Shown here piece by piece: positions 9,203 to 19,815 of a stretch of DNA of 21,722 nt (position 1 is its first letter; each line of letters opens with the position of its first letter). This DNA is from Apostichopus parvimensis (lineage: Eukaryota > Echinodermata > Holothuroidea > Aspidochirotida > Stichopodidae): positions 111,941-133,662 of the forward strand of contig KN884578.1 of the NCBI GenBank assembly GCA_000934455.1, in the 5' to 3' direction. The notes beneath the pieces were generated by a model, which was given only the letters and a program-made list of their open reading frames with translations, was not told the origin of the DNA and did not search any database. Position numbers and translations under genes: made by a program.

Positions 9203-11659
9203 GCGTGACCGTTCTATATATGTGATAAGAGTGGAATTCATAGTTTAAATTTAAATTTTGCAAAATGTCAAAACTTATCTGGTTTAAATTACATTTTTAA
9301 TATTGAAGTAGTTTGTATTAAATTGGCAAATTTATCTAAAATATCCACATTAAACAGTGTGTAAAGTATAGGAATGATGAAAATTGATAAGTTGCCGAAA
9401 GGACGTGTGTCTTGGATCTTATTTTGCTATATTTGGCAAATTTGTAACAATCATTTACTAACAAGGTTAACTTCTATTTCTTATATAGCCATTACCGTGA
9501 TTAATTGACAGTGTTTCAACAGTCACACCAGTATAGCTCGACATTTATTTTCAGTGTTCAAATTGTCAAGATTGAAAATGAACTCAAGGTGAACTCGATA
9601 TTCTGCATAAGCCTATGTCAACATTGGTAGGCCTAATTTAATATTTCTTTCCGAAATTCGCGAACATATTAAAACTTTACATTTCAATATTCCCAAAGCA
9701 ACTTAATACTTTCCATGAGACGCTACAACAGACAAACACACACACAGACGTACAAAGAGACCGATTGGTCGTAGACACCTGTGAAAACGTGCCAGGAAAC
9801 TTCAATATACACACTACGGAAGAAAAATATCAAGGAAAACCATTACCCGCCAAATCGCTTAATCAGTTTTATGATAAAATTTAGAAACTGGTTACGATAA
9901 TAAAACTGAATGTATTGCATGGTAATTGCATCAACTGCAGATTAAACTAGTGAACCCACAGACGGGTTCAATATAAACATCCGTGGTTGGTGGATAATAT
10001 TTTAAATGATGCACAAAATGCGCTCTTATTCAATGCATATTTAACCCTTGCAGTCTGAAGGCTTCTTATTGGACGATTGAACTCGATGCATGGCACAGAA
10101 CAGGAACATATATAATGATGAAGTTAACGTCTTTATTGCTTGGTAACGAACTTTTAAGACAAAATCCTAAAACTGTATTCACTTTCATCGGTACTATAGA
10201 AGAAACTTATATTATTGATAGGTACGAAGCATCACGCAAGCCTAACATGCTCGGTAGAATTCGGAATTTGGCTTGAGGGCTTGTTTTTCGTTTTCATGAT
10301 ATGACGAGAAACTGCTGAATTTTGTTAAGTGACTTGCATGGCCGTTATTTGTAATAAACACACTAATAATATAAGCCTTATGTTGGTATTACTATACCAC
10401 AAAGGCATTATTACGCTGTTCTGCTCGTCAACTCCGATCGCCCAATATACCGCGACGAGGACTTACCGCTGTTCTTTAGGGTAGTACTCACTCCCTCTGT
10501 AAATACACGCAACCATGAAGATGGAACTGCCCCGTACATATAGTACTGTATAAATATAAATACAACTGTGTTTATAAGGTAAACTGTTCGTTTGGCCTTA
10601 TGCATATAGATTGTGTCACTCACCTTTTAAAACATTGAGTCAATGTGAATACATCTCGGAATGGACAGGGGTGGGGAGGGGTCACCACTTCCATACTAAA
10701 TATCTTATTTCAAAATTTCCTTTTACCCATGTCGGTTAAAACTAGGCATAGTATACATAAATAACTTATACCATCCCTAAAGTCATATATATCTGATATG
10801 ACCATGTGTGTTGAGGGCTTGGGGATGGGGCGGACAGGGAGTTGGGGATTTACCTTGGTACATCTATAGAATAAAAAATTGAATTGGTGTATTACAAATC
10901 GGTGTTTTTTGTAAAACGTTATGTCACAGTTCGCTTGATAGGTCTATAGTCCATAACACACCAAGTAATTGTTTGTCTACCTTGTTCCATGTTTCACTAC
11001 ATTGGTACTCTCCCATGTCTGTCTGACTACATGCCTGTCTGCCCTTATTCAATATATATATGATAGACAGGCAATGTAGTTCTAAAGTAGGCCTATATGT
11101 CACTAGGATAACTAAAGATATGTATAGATTACTCGGCAAAGCGACTGATCTCATTGTGTATTCTAGTGTTAAATGTGTGACGCCCTATATAAGCATGTAA
11201 ACAATACGACCGCCACGATATTAAGGGTCGGTGGAGGTCAACACCTGTTTCCTTTTATTAGAACAAGACCTTAATTATACTTTACCTTGTATAGGTTCCT
11301 CTCATTGTAAATATAGGCCTATGTACAAATGTTTCTCATCCCCCGTAATGGTTATTTTGATGATTTCACTCGTCATGGACAAATGATCGCTAGATGGTAA
11401 ACTCCATTAATGGTTTATATCACCTTTACTCATTAGAAACAAGTAAAGACACATATATGAGTTTATATCTCTCATTTATATCTATTTAAATCATGCTACA
11501 TCCTGTAAATACTAATGAGATATAGTCAATGATATTCTTAGATTGAGATGGCTTTACATGTACCGGCAGGGTGATTTTGGCGCCAATTTGTATGAACCTC
11601 ACGTTGTAATATTACAGTATCATGACTTAAGCCAGATAGATTGATTCACAGTATTAAGA
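9203..11659. other. AT-rich DNA, no gene or repeat recognised
   Basis: This 2.4-kb stretch is the largest featureless block. It contains CA-rich patches (near 9736-9746), G-rich patches (10663-10682 and 10819-10852) and short AT runs. The minus-strand frames at 10411-10623 and 10924-11154 show no motif. I could not match any segment to the repeat families elsewhere in the window. Confidence 0.5.
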
Positions 11660-12240
11660 ACACACGATAATAAAAACAACCCAGTAACAAGAAAAACAAA
11701 CTACAACAATGATCAGAGAACCGTACGAGAACTAAATCAACAAGAGTAACAGTAAACGTTACGGATAACAACGACCACGACGACGGGAAAAACACTTTCC
11801 TCGATCAGTAATAAGAGCAAGAACAAGAGAACGAAATCAACTTGATACATCATGAACGTCGGCGACGATTGTAATAAGAACAGCAACACGTGGTATGTCA
11901 GGGGCGATATTGGCTCTGTATAGAAACAAGTTAACAACAACAAAACAACATCAACGTCATCGACGACATTAACAACATTTCGAACATCAGCAAAATTGCG
12001 AAAAAGACAGTAGGAAATAGACAACAGCAGCATGACAACAAAAGATAAACAATATGACAACAATGTTATCAACAACATCAATCTGACAACAGCGATATCA
12101 TGGCAACAGCAACATTTCGTACATTAATTACAAAAAATACTGACAACAACAGCACGACAACAGTGACATAAACAACATGAAAACAGTGTTATTACAACAG
12201 CAACTCGATAACAGCAACATGACAACAGTAACGACAATAG
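11660..12240. repeat. Degenerate CAA/CAG-rich low-complexity block
   Basis: Over about 580 bp the plus strand is dominated by AACAAC, ACAACAG and CAACATGACAACAG words and is poor in T. This looks like an old (AAC)n-type repeat eroded by substitutions. The minus-strand frame 11737-12081 reads as leucine/valine-rich because TTG and GTT triplets translate that way; its hydrophobicity should not be taken as membrane segments. The strand bias is the strongest in the window. Confidence 0.75.
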
Positions 12241-13453
12241 GAATGTAAGAGCATATACAGAATGTGAAAAGTCGCTGGTTCTTTCACGTATCAGACACCG
12301 AATTCAGGATGTTAGTGAGCATGTGTTTTTTTTTACGTGGCTATTGCATTATACCCTTAATGTCCTGACGGATCACTATAATTACAAAGTAAAACGTCTT
12401 AAAACAACAAAGCAATGCTTAATAGTTCCTTAATTGTGTCTGTGAAGTGTAAAAAATGGGTCAGTTACCTATTGCCAAGTATTTGTATAGAAACCACAAA
12501 TGTAAAGAGGTAACCGTATATACGTGAAAAAGCGATAATTCGTGAATCTGTTAACTCGCTATTGGTTCATCCATAGTAGTACATAAACACTACTGCCTGT
12601 CGTGTCTCGGTTTGAATTGATTTGATGAACTGCACAGGGGTCTATGAGCAACACGTTCTGTTAGTAACGTAACGGTTTCTCCGCCATGTCAACACAAGGT
12701 CGAGTATCTTGGCTTGTATCATTCTCATGGCTGTTACGATAATTAAAAAAGAAAGAGAAAGAAATAGCTCTTTAGATTATACACTTTTTAACAAACATGC
12801 AGACTTAACATTTGGTTCTGCAACCTATAAATCGTTATTATAACAACACCCCCCCCCCCTCCAGGCAAAGACAACCACTATAATATTTCTTCATTGTAAA
12901 GCTCGCAAATGTTTACTCGTAATATGAAGATAATAGAAATTTCTCCGTTCTGGCAAAATTGTTTGGGAATTTTTGTAAAGCATTGTTGACCCCAATGTTA
13001 CTGCTATAGACCTACAGAGTATAACCTAAGTCTACAATCAAAACAAACCAACTACAAAATCATCCGTTCTTCTGTTGATGAACTGTTGTTTTAATATCTC
13101 TTCTTACTTCCGAAATATCGAACAGGAAATTGATTTGTGCAAAAAATGAGTCGACACACGTAAGCTTTTCTGATTGGACCATTATTTGATTGAAGCATTA
13201 TATATATATAGGATAAATACATGCAAAAACTCCGGACAAACTGACCCTTTATCGATTGATCTGTTCTCTAATACCGTACTCGATTACGCGTAAATATAAA
13301 TGTTACATGATCCTATACTTCATCAAAAGCGATCGGTTGTTAGGCGTCTCACCGATATCTTTTGTCACGTTTGTTGATTTTTTTTTACGTCGGAAAGTTG
13401 CACTTTTGAAAGGGTATCTGGCCTAGTTGGGCTTAATTGAAAGCCTCTATCAA
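12241..13453. other. AT-rich DNA with one poly-C run
   Basis: An 11-base C run (12849-12859) and a short TA run (about 13198-13210) are the only low-complexity features. No gene or transposon end was recognised. Confidence 0.5.
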
Positions 13454-13645
13454 TCAATTACTTTGTACTCTCACGCTTCTACTGTTCATTGTTAAACCAG
13501 TTTGCCGTAAAGGTCGTTTTTCTTTGGGGTTTTGCAACAACAAAAGACAGTGAATTCGATCAGTAAATAACCGCAAATTTTCTTTCACGTATTTGTGAAA
13601 AGCTCCAGGTATAACCGGGTCTTCCGTCAGCTTCACACCCTCCCC
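13454..13645 (-). other. Weak exon-like open frame (minus strand)
   Basis: A minus-strand frame of about 65 codons ends in TGA at 13454. Its composition is mixed and fairly protein-like, with charged and aromatic residues spread through it and no low-complexity stretch. It has no ATG at its beginning, and a CATCAG upstream could be a weak acceptor. No homologous family comes to mind. Taken with the frame at 14133-14253 it could belong to one minus-strand gene, but this is speculative. Confidence 0.13.
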
Positions 13646-14132
13646 ACTGATGCGTTTTTAAGCTCGTTTTAGGCTGCAAGTACATTGCAGGACCGAGTAC
13701 ATGTCGTCCTTTCGTAGTTGCTATATACTATTTCGATACTTAAAGCTTATTACATTATCATACCATTGACGTAACTAGGCCAGTGCGGTCGCCCGGGATT
13801 CCTGTTCCCCAGTGGGTCGCGGTGACAAGTACCGGGGAAGAAAACACCGAGAACGACTAGAAATGATATTAAACGTACACCCACCCACCAGTAAATTGAC
13901 TAAAAGAATAGCACACGTGATGTATCCAAAGCCCATGTAAATCTATTAAACAAGGACTATAATAATTATAACATATATCACGATGACAAATATATAAATG
14001 GACACGAGGCGGTTAGGAACACACGAGTAACACAAACCACACGGAGGATGTACAACCGTGATACAGCCGTGAATATATAGCCGTTTGTTTACAGTGATAT
14101 CGTACCCACAATTTAATGACTTCTTCTTATAC

Positions 14133-14253
14133 CTATCAGCAAGTCGAGAGACTCGTTGTTGCCACGGCTCACTTTGGAAAGCAACATGATACGGTCTTTC
14201 TCGTAACTGTGACAAATTTGATTTGAGGAGAGCAGTTTTACTTTTCGTTGAGT
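14133..14253 (-). other. Weak candidate internal exon (minus strand)
   Basis: On the minus strand a pyrimidine-rich TTCCTTGTGCCTTCGGCAAAG precedes an open frame of about 40 codons, rich in K, R, S and Q. The frame ends at GATAG|GTATAAG, a fair 5' splice-site match. The frame continues past this donor to 13946, where it becomes isoleucine/valine-rich AT sequence, as expected if the real exon stops at the donor. No domain is recognised; chance is possible. Confidence 0.15.
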
Positions 14254-14299
14254 CTTTGCCGAAGGCACAAGGAATTTATGTGGTGGTGATGGTCAATGT

Positions 14300-14530
14300 T
14301 TGTGTGTGTGCGGGGGCGAGGAGGGGGGGGGGGGTTATATGTGTGCGTGTATATGCTGGTGTTAGTATTTCAGAATAAGGACTTGAACAAAGGAATTCCA
14401 AGCCCTTAAGTAGTCATTGCAAAGAGCCGCCACGTCCTCAGAACAATTCTAGATTGAAGGGTTCGTTAATTCGAACAATGGAAAACAAGAAAGAAAATGT
14501 CTGTGTGTTTGTGTGTGTGTGTGTAGTAGG
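14300..14530. repeat. Poly-G and GT microsatellites
   Basis: GT runs and a run of about 12 G occupy roughly 14300-14353. A further (GT)n stretch lies at about 14500-14524. Between them is ordinary sequence. Confidence 0.8.
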
Positions 14531-14550
14531 CTATGTGGCACAAAAAGTAC

Positions 14551-15060
14551 ATTGTGGGTAAACTTCATATTTGGTCAGTACATGCACCTTATTGAGTACT
14601 GAGGATGAACAGAGGTCAAAGTCTGAAAACCTTGTAAACAAGATAACTCACAAAGTGAACCTTGGATGAACTTGATACTTGGTATGTAGCTCCACGGCAG
14701 TGAGAGCAAGACCCCTGTAGAAACTGGTGTAAGTTTACTTGAGGTCAAGAGGGGGCAAAGTCTGAAAATCTTGTCAAAACACGATAACTGTATAAGGTAT
14801 AACGTTGGTGGAACTTTCACGATGGGTATGTTTATCCGCCTTATTCAGTACAAGAACCCTGTCGTTCATGGTGCAGGTCATAGGTCAATATAGGTCAACA
14901 GTGATCAACAGAGGTCAAAGCCTGAAAAATTTGTAATCACATGTAACTGCAAAAGTAACGATTGGACGAACTTCATAGCTGATATGTGGATCCACCGTTT
15001 GAGTACAAGAAGTTTGTTGTTCACTGTGGGGTCGAAAGGTCATTTGCCCCAAAAAACACA
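14551..15060. repeat. Degenerate tandem array, units of about 110-157 bp
   Basis: Four copies of an AACTTCATACTTGGTATGT-like core start at 14561, 14669, 14812 and 14969. Between them recur AGAGGTCAAAGTCTGAAAA (three copies), a GATAACT-like box, and a TTNAGTACAAGAACC box after the core. Units are well diverged. The core is homologous to that of the array at 16381-17000. No coding frame crosses it convincingly. Confidence 0.75.
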
Positions 15061-15394
15061 CATAATTTGATAAGAGCAACTAATGCCAGTTGTTTATGTA
15101 AAAGATATAGTTTGTTTAAAACTCCGCTTAACTCAGACCATATGCTATAAATATTACTTTGCTCTACGTGACATGGACATGTGTATGTGTGTTTATTTTA
15201 CGATATAGGATGTCACGATTAATTAGTAACTTATTAATTATCCTTTTACCAATTTGTTTTGCTATCGAGTGTAGATTAATTACTTCTAAAAGCGAAGTAT
15301 CGACAAAACTAAGAGCCTAAATTTGAAAAAGAAAGGTACTGGATAAGGAATGTCATTGCATATGTAATTCATAGGATCGGTCTACATCTCGTAT

Positions 15395-15540
15395 ACATAC
15401 ATACATACACACACACACATACACGCATACATACACACATACATACATAATAGTGATAGTGTGGGTGGGGGGGGGGGGGGGGTCGGTTGGCAGTTAGGTA
15501 GGTAGGTAGGCATACGTGTGTGTTTGTGTGTATGGGTAGG
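15395..15540. repeat. Composite microsatellite (CATA, CA, poly-G, AGGT, GT)
   Basis: A block of CATA and CA repeats (about 15395-15448) is followed by a run of about 17 G (near 15466-15482), four AGGT-like units (15495-15510) and a GT-rich stretch (to about 15532). The minus-strand frame through it is low-complexity and not a gene. Confidence 0.85.
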
Positions 15541-15978
15541 GCGTGTTTATTTTTCGCCGTCAAAGCTCGTCTAGGGAAAATGGAAATCAATGGGGAGAAA
15601 AGTGAAAGAGTTATGAGCCCAGCAGGGAGAATTTTGGAATGAGTCTCAAACTGACTTCAAAAGAAACCGTATTTATACCCCAGGAGGAATGTTAAAGACG
15701 TGAAGGAATGACTGAAGCAGTATAACACACATAAGCTATATCTGTAAGACCGAGCGCGGTTATAGGAAACGAAAGCAAGCACGTATTTTGTTCAATACGC
15801 TGTAACTGAGTAATAGCTTTATATACATCGACACATATGACATCGGCGGGTGATAAGTTATGACATCTCAGCAGCAAACCGTTCCCCTATGATTACATGG
15901 TCAACTGTATGCATGTGCGTGTGGGTGTTTTTGTGTGGGGAGTAATGGCAATGTGCTACGAACACATACAAACATCAG
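15541..15978. other. Unique DNA, nothing recognised
   Basis: No repeat family, RNA gene or convincing frame is visible between the microsatellite block and the MITE fragment. Confidence 0.5.
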
Positions 15979-15986
15979 GCGTACAT

Positions 15987-16165
15987 CAGGGGCGGAGGGG
16001 TGGATCCAGTAGTTTAGAAAGGTGTAAAGGAGGCGTTAATTTTGAAACATGAAATGGGCGTCCTGCGGCATATTAAGATTATAACTAAGGTCTGTAATTA
16101 GGTCTACGCGCAAAGGGTTGCGCCAGTAACATGCATGTTTGGTTACGATGTCGAAGGCATTCGTG
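15987..16165. mobile_element. hAT-like MITE fragment, second copy of a family
   Basis: The left end CAGGGGCGGA with TGGATCCAG shortly after matches the consensus end of the 8154-8417 element. The segment 16025-16122 aligns with 8234-8338 through GAAATGG, GGCATATTA and TAATTAGGTCT. The right third, including poly-G and the GGATCC-type terminus, is absent; instead the sequence runs into GT repeats and then the inverted-repeat arm at 16178. It may have been truncated by that neighbour's insertion. Confidence 0.6.
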
Positions 16166-16177
16166 ATGGCGTGTGTG

Positions 16178-16365
16178 TGTACATGTCTATAGGCCTTACA
16201 ACTGGTGACATGGGACAAAAGAAATTCCTGTCACCAGTTGTCAAACAATAGAGAACAATAGTCATCGGTTGTCCAGACAGAGGGCGGAATGAAGGGAAAT
16301 GTCATCGGTTGTAGCTAATATAATAGAAAACAAGTTTGCGTGTGTCTGCGTATATGTGTGTGACG
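16178..16365 (+). repeat. Left arm of a 4.3-kb-spaced inverted repeat
   Basis: This segment is the reverse complement of about 20701-20879 at high identity, with small indels. It contains four copies of a 13-bp motif, TGTCAYCRGTTGT. One is inverted at 16198-16210 (ACAACTGGTGACA), with direct copies at 16229-16241, 16260-16272 and 16300-16312. The first two are perfect inverted complements. The arm ends inward in a GT-rich stretch. Motif-rich ends like this are seen at termini of some DNA transposons, but no transposase lies between the arms. Confidence 0.88.
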
Positions 16366-16380
16366 GCTTGCTTGTAAGCA

Positions 16381-17000
16381 CGATATCTCAACAACCACAG
16401 ATTGGATTAATGTCATATTTGGTAGGTAGAATACCCCATGATGTGTAAATGTGCCCTAGTGTCAACAACCACAAGTTGAATTAATGTCATATTTGGTAGG
16501 TAGAATACCCCATGATGTGTAAATGTACCCGAGTGTCAACAACCAAAAGTTGAATCAATTTCATACTTTGTAGGGGATGCCCTATGACGTGTATATGTGC
16601 CCTTTGTTTTTCGTTCTCATCTATATTAATAAGTGGGCGGGGCTTGACATAAACTTCTTCAAATGTCAGTATCTCCTCATCGCATGTCCGATTTAGTTCA
16701 TACTTGGCATGGTGATGTAACTACATAGTAAGTACATGTTCTTTGCAAACAACAATATTGACTTCATTAATATTCATGAGTGGCTGGGGCTTAATGGAAA
16801 ATCGTCGAAAACAGCTTGTAAAGACGATATCTCAACAAACACAAGTTGAATCAATGCCATACTTGTTAGGTAGATGCCATATGATGAGTAGATGTGCCCT
16901 ATTGTTCTTGGTTCTCATGAATATCAATAAATGGGCGGGGCTTAACGTAACATATGGTTCATACTTGTATATGGTGATGTTGGCACGGTATACACGTACG
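16381..17000. repeat. Array of about 148-bp units with 74-bp subunits
   Basis: TCAACAACCACAAGTTGAAT-like starts lie at 16388, 16462 and 16536 (74-bp steps), then at 16832, which is 296 bp on (2 x 148). A GGGCGGGGCTT box recurs at 16634, 16782 and 16933, in steps of 148 and 151. The first two 74-bp units are nearly identical through CATATTTGGTAGGTAGAA and CCCATGATGTGTAAATG, implying recent duplication. The TTCATACTTGG core links this array to 14551-15060. The 118-codon frame starting at 16743 is an artefact of the repeat. Confidence 0.85.
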
Positions 17001-17076
17001 GTATGGCGACGTGTAAAGCCTGCCGCGCGGTTTACCATGCCATTGGTGCTGCATCCAGACCTTTCAGTACTACTTA

Positions 17077-17160
17077 AGGTACCACAACGTATATTTTAGG
17101 TACAGCGACATATATTTTCAGTACGACGACGTATATTTTAGGCACAACGTCATATAACGT
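17077..17160. repeat. 21-bp tandem repeat, four copies
   Basis: Units begin at 17077, 17098, 17119 and 17140 with the shape (A/C)RGYAC-ACGAC-TATATTTT. Each carries a GTAC or GCAC word and ends in TATATTTT, except the last, which degenerates. The period is exactly 21 bp, two helical turns. Confidence 0.85.
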
Positions 17161-19092
17161 TGCCCTTTTTGCGTTCCATAGTTATCGAGCTGCCGCATAG
17201 CATATCTTGTAATACTAATGTATATATAGGTTCCCTAGTGAATTTATTTCCGCAGCGGGTAGACGACTCGACATCTCGAGCATACGTAGAGAAAAGTAAT
17301 CAACTTCTGAGTTTGTGTTTCATTTCGCAGGATATAAAACGTCATATGCACATTATGATATGACACACGGATGCGACACTGCGCGGAGCAGTCACAAAGG
17401 CTTTAAGATGTTATCGTCGTTAGAGTGGTTTAAACTCCCCCTCATCAAGTGTAATCAATTTACCAAAGTCTTTAACCTCTCCAAAATTAAAACCAGATAA
17501 ACCTATAGCAGCGTTTTATGAAGTTGATTTTGATATGTAGATTTATGTCATGTTCCACAAACCGCATAGCAATGTATGACTACCACCGTACTTCATAGGT
17601 CAAGTTAGTAAACTTAGTAAAATCAATTTTGTTGTAGTTTCCATCCTATTTTTGGACGACGAAATGTCGAGAATTGAATTTAAATTCCTCAACTACCCGG
17701 TCTGGGCCCCCGGAGACGATTACGTAACTGTACCCCGTTTTGGTGATCCTTTGCGAAGGTCTTCTTAAATTCAGGGTACATTGATGGGCTTGCCAAGAAT
17801 GTTTTCTAATGAGCGGAGGACCTGACCTGATCCGTTCTCACATAAACCCGCCCCCTTCATTGACGCCCGGCCCCATTTGTGGGACACTTTCACGCTCCTT
17901 GTCGTCCCCTGCCCTCCGCCTCCTCCACACTACCCCTCATCGTAACTGGTCGTTAGGATATATATCGGCTTACATTTCCCCCAAATACCACATATTCTGG
18001 ATTATTCTCTTTTGTGATCCTCGAAACAATTGAATTATTGTTTTATTCAAATGTTATTGGCCGTGGTATAGTAGTACATGTAGATATAAGCCCAGTTCAG
18101 TTTTCTCCTGGATACACTATCTACCGCGATCCTTCACAATTACTCGTGCGGATCCTGCACATACAAATCCGACACCAATTAGCCTATATTTGGAAGGTGT
18201 CTCTTTGTATCGGGGGATTCAAGACTGACTCTAAGTTAACAATTCTCGACAGTCTCTCAGAGCCACTATAATAATATGTTTATCAACTGATGCCTGCCGT
18301 TCAGTCTAATCATATTGGCTGTTATGGAAAACTGAAGTATGATGATCTAACTTGATAAACATTAAAGGGAAATAATTGTATATTTGCAGTATTCGACCTG
18401 AATTAAATTGCACACATGATACCTACACTCTCCACATGCATGCACTGACGTTTGCATATCGGTGACATCAGTTTCCATGGTAACTACCATGCGGGTACAA
18501 AAAATGTTACGGTAATTATACCTAAACCTTCCGAAATTGCGAAGATTTCTTACGATGTCACGATTCAAGCATCCCCCCCCCCCCCCGATGTGTGCGAATG
18601 GATATGATATAGCCTATTGGTAAGGCTACATAATCTGAATAGGGTGCTACCGTGTGTGGGTATCATGCTTTGTAAGGTGGCTAATATGTTCTTATCATTT
18701 ATAAATCGGAAAATTATACTTAGTCTAACATATCATTACTATACGCCTAACGTTGGTATCTCATATCTTAAACGAAACACAACAATGTACTAAAAGTCAA
18801 GCAAATAGTGTGGGCGGGGGCGGGGGGCTTGGGGTTGTTCTGAGCTGATGCAAACTTCCGCTTGGATGCTCTACTTGAGTAGTTATTGTTTCAACACATA
18901 GTAATACAAGATGAACAAGACAAGATAACTGCAAATAAGTAAAATATGTGAAAGGAAGTAAACTAAGAAACCCTTGTGGGCTAAGTTTGTAGCGATATCA
19001 ATTAAAATTTGATATGGTTTATTAATATCTATAAATATTGCTGACGTATGTTTCTATCATCCGTTGAATTGTAATATCGAATTAAAGCGCGG
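17161..19092. other. Unique DNA inside the inverted repeat, no gene recognised
   Basis: A GC-richer patch at 17800-17950 carries a proline/serine-rich plus-strand frame (17809-18033) overlapping another (18014-18271). Neither has a motif I recognise. A 14-base C run lies at 18573-18586 and a G-rich patch at about 18811-18835. No transposase signature is visible anywhere between the two inverted arms. Confidence 0.5.
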
Positions 19093-19155
19093 ATATATAT
19101 ATATATATAAATATAAATAAACACGCCGATATAAATAAATAAATAAATATAAAAC
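19093..19155. repeat. (TA)n and (AAAT)n microsatellites
   Basis: A TA run at about 19094-19110 is followed by ATAAATAAATAAA-type repeats to about 19152. From 19156 to 19534 the DNA is AT-rich with no recognised feature. Confidence 0.85.
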
Positions 19156-19534
19156 ACTGACAAAAAGACAAAACATCTTTATTACGAACGTATATAGGGG
19201 AAACCCCTTTAGACCAATGAAAGTATAGTATCATTATATATAAAAAAAACTATGATTACATGATATCAAAATACGAAGCCCGCTTCGAAAACACATTAAT
19301 TAAATTCATGTTGGTTCGTAGTACACATATGATGTTGACAGTATACAACGCGTATGATTTTATTAAGAACGGTAATATTGGTGGTTATTATTATACTCAA
19401 TTCAATTGGTTCATTTCAGTCAACACGCGTTATAACCGCACATATTGGTAGTATAGGCTAATCATTATGTGTGAGTATAACGTAGCTTGCTCAGAGCAGA
19501 GAACTATGGCGAGCCATTTTGTATCAGATCAAGG

Positions 19535-19815
19535 GAAATCGACATACACCAAATTAAATCGGTGTAATGTCAAATTGAATCGACTTATATCACTTTAAAT
19601 TGAGATATACACCAGTTTATTTAGGAATAATATGTTAATTTAAATCGGTATATGCAGTTAATTTACATCGGTATATGTTAATTTAAATTGGTATATGGAA
19701 CTTATAGGAAAACGGGAAGATGTCAATTTCAAATGACCCTAAGTGAACTAAATCAGTATATATCAATTTCAAAAATTGTTAGATATCGATTCAAATTGAC
19801 ATTTATCGATGTACA
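19535..19815. repeat. Palindromic degenerate array, 20-25-bp period
   Basis: About a dozen degenerate units carry AAATCGGTAT, AAATTGGTAT or AAATCGAC-like cores. They sit near 19536, 19556, 19577, 19597, 19617, 19642, 19665, 19685, 19750, 19773 and 19793, spaced mostly 19-25 bp apart. The best units read GTTAATTTAAATCGGTATATG; the underlying ACCGATTTAAATCGGT word is self-complementary, and inverted forms (ACACCAAATTAAATCGGTGT) occur. It is non-coding. Confidence 0.75.

Noticed and set aside
11737..12081. 114-codon hydrophobic minus-strand frame resembling a membrane protein
   Set aside because: Produced by the CAA/CAG-rich low-complexity block read in reverse.
15979..16184. GCGTACAT (15979-15986) and GTGTACAT (16177-16184) as an 8-bp target duplication of the second MITE
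   Set aside because: 7 of 8 bases match, but no CAGGGGCG-type end precedes the right copy and the sequence there is a GT repeat, so chance is likely.
16743..17099. Longest open frame in the window (118 codons, plus strand)
   Set aside because: It lies across the 148-bp tandem array and reflects its periodicity; no motif and no plausible ATG context.
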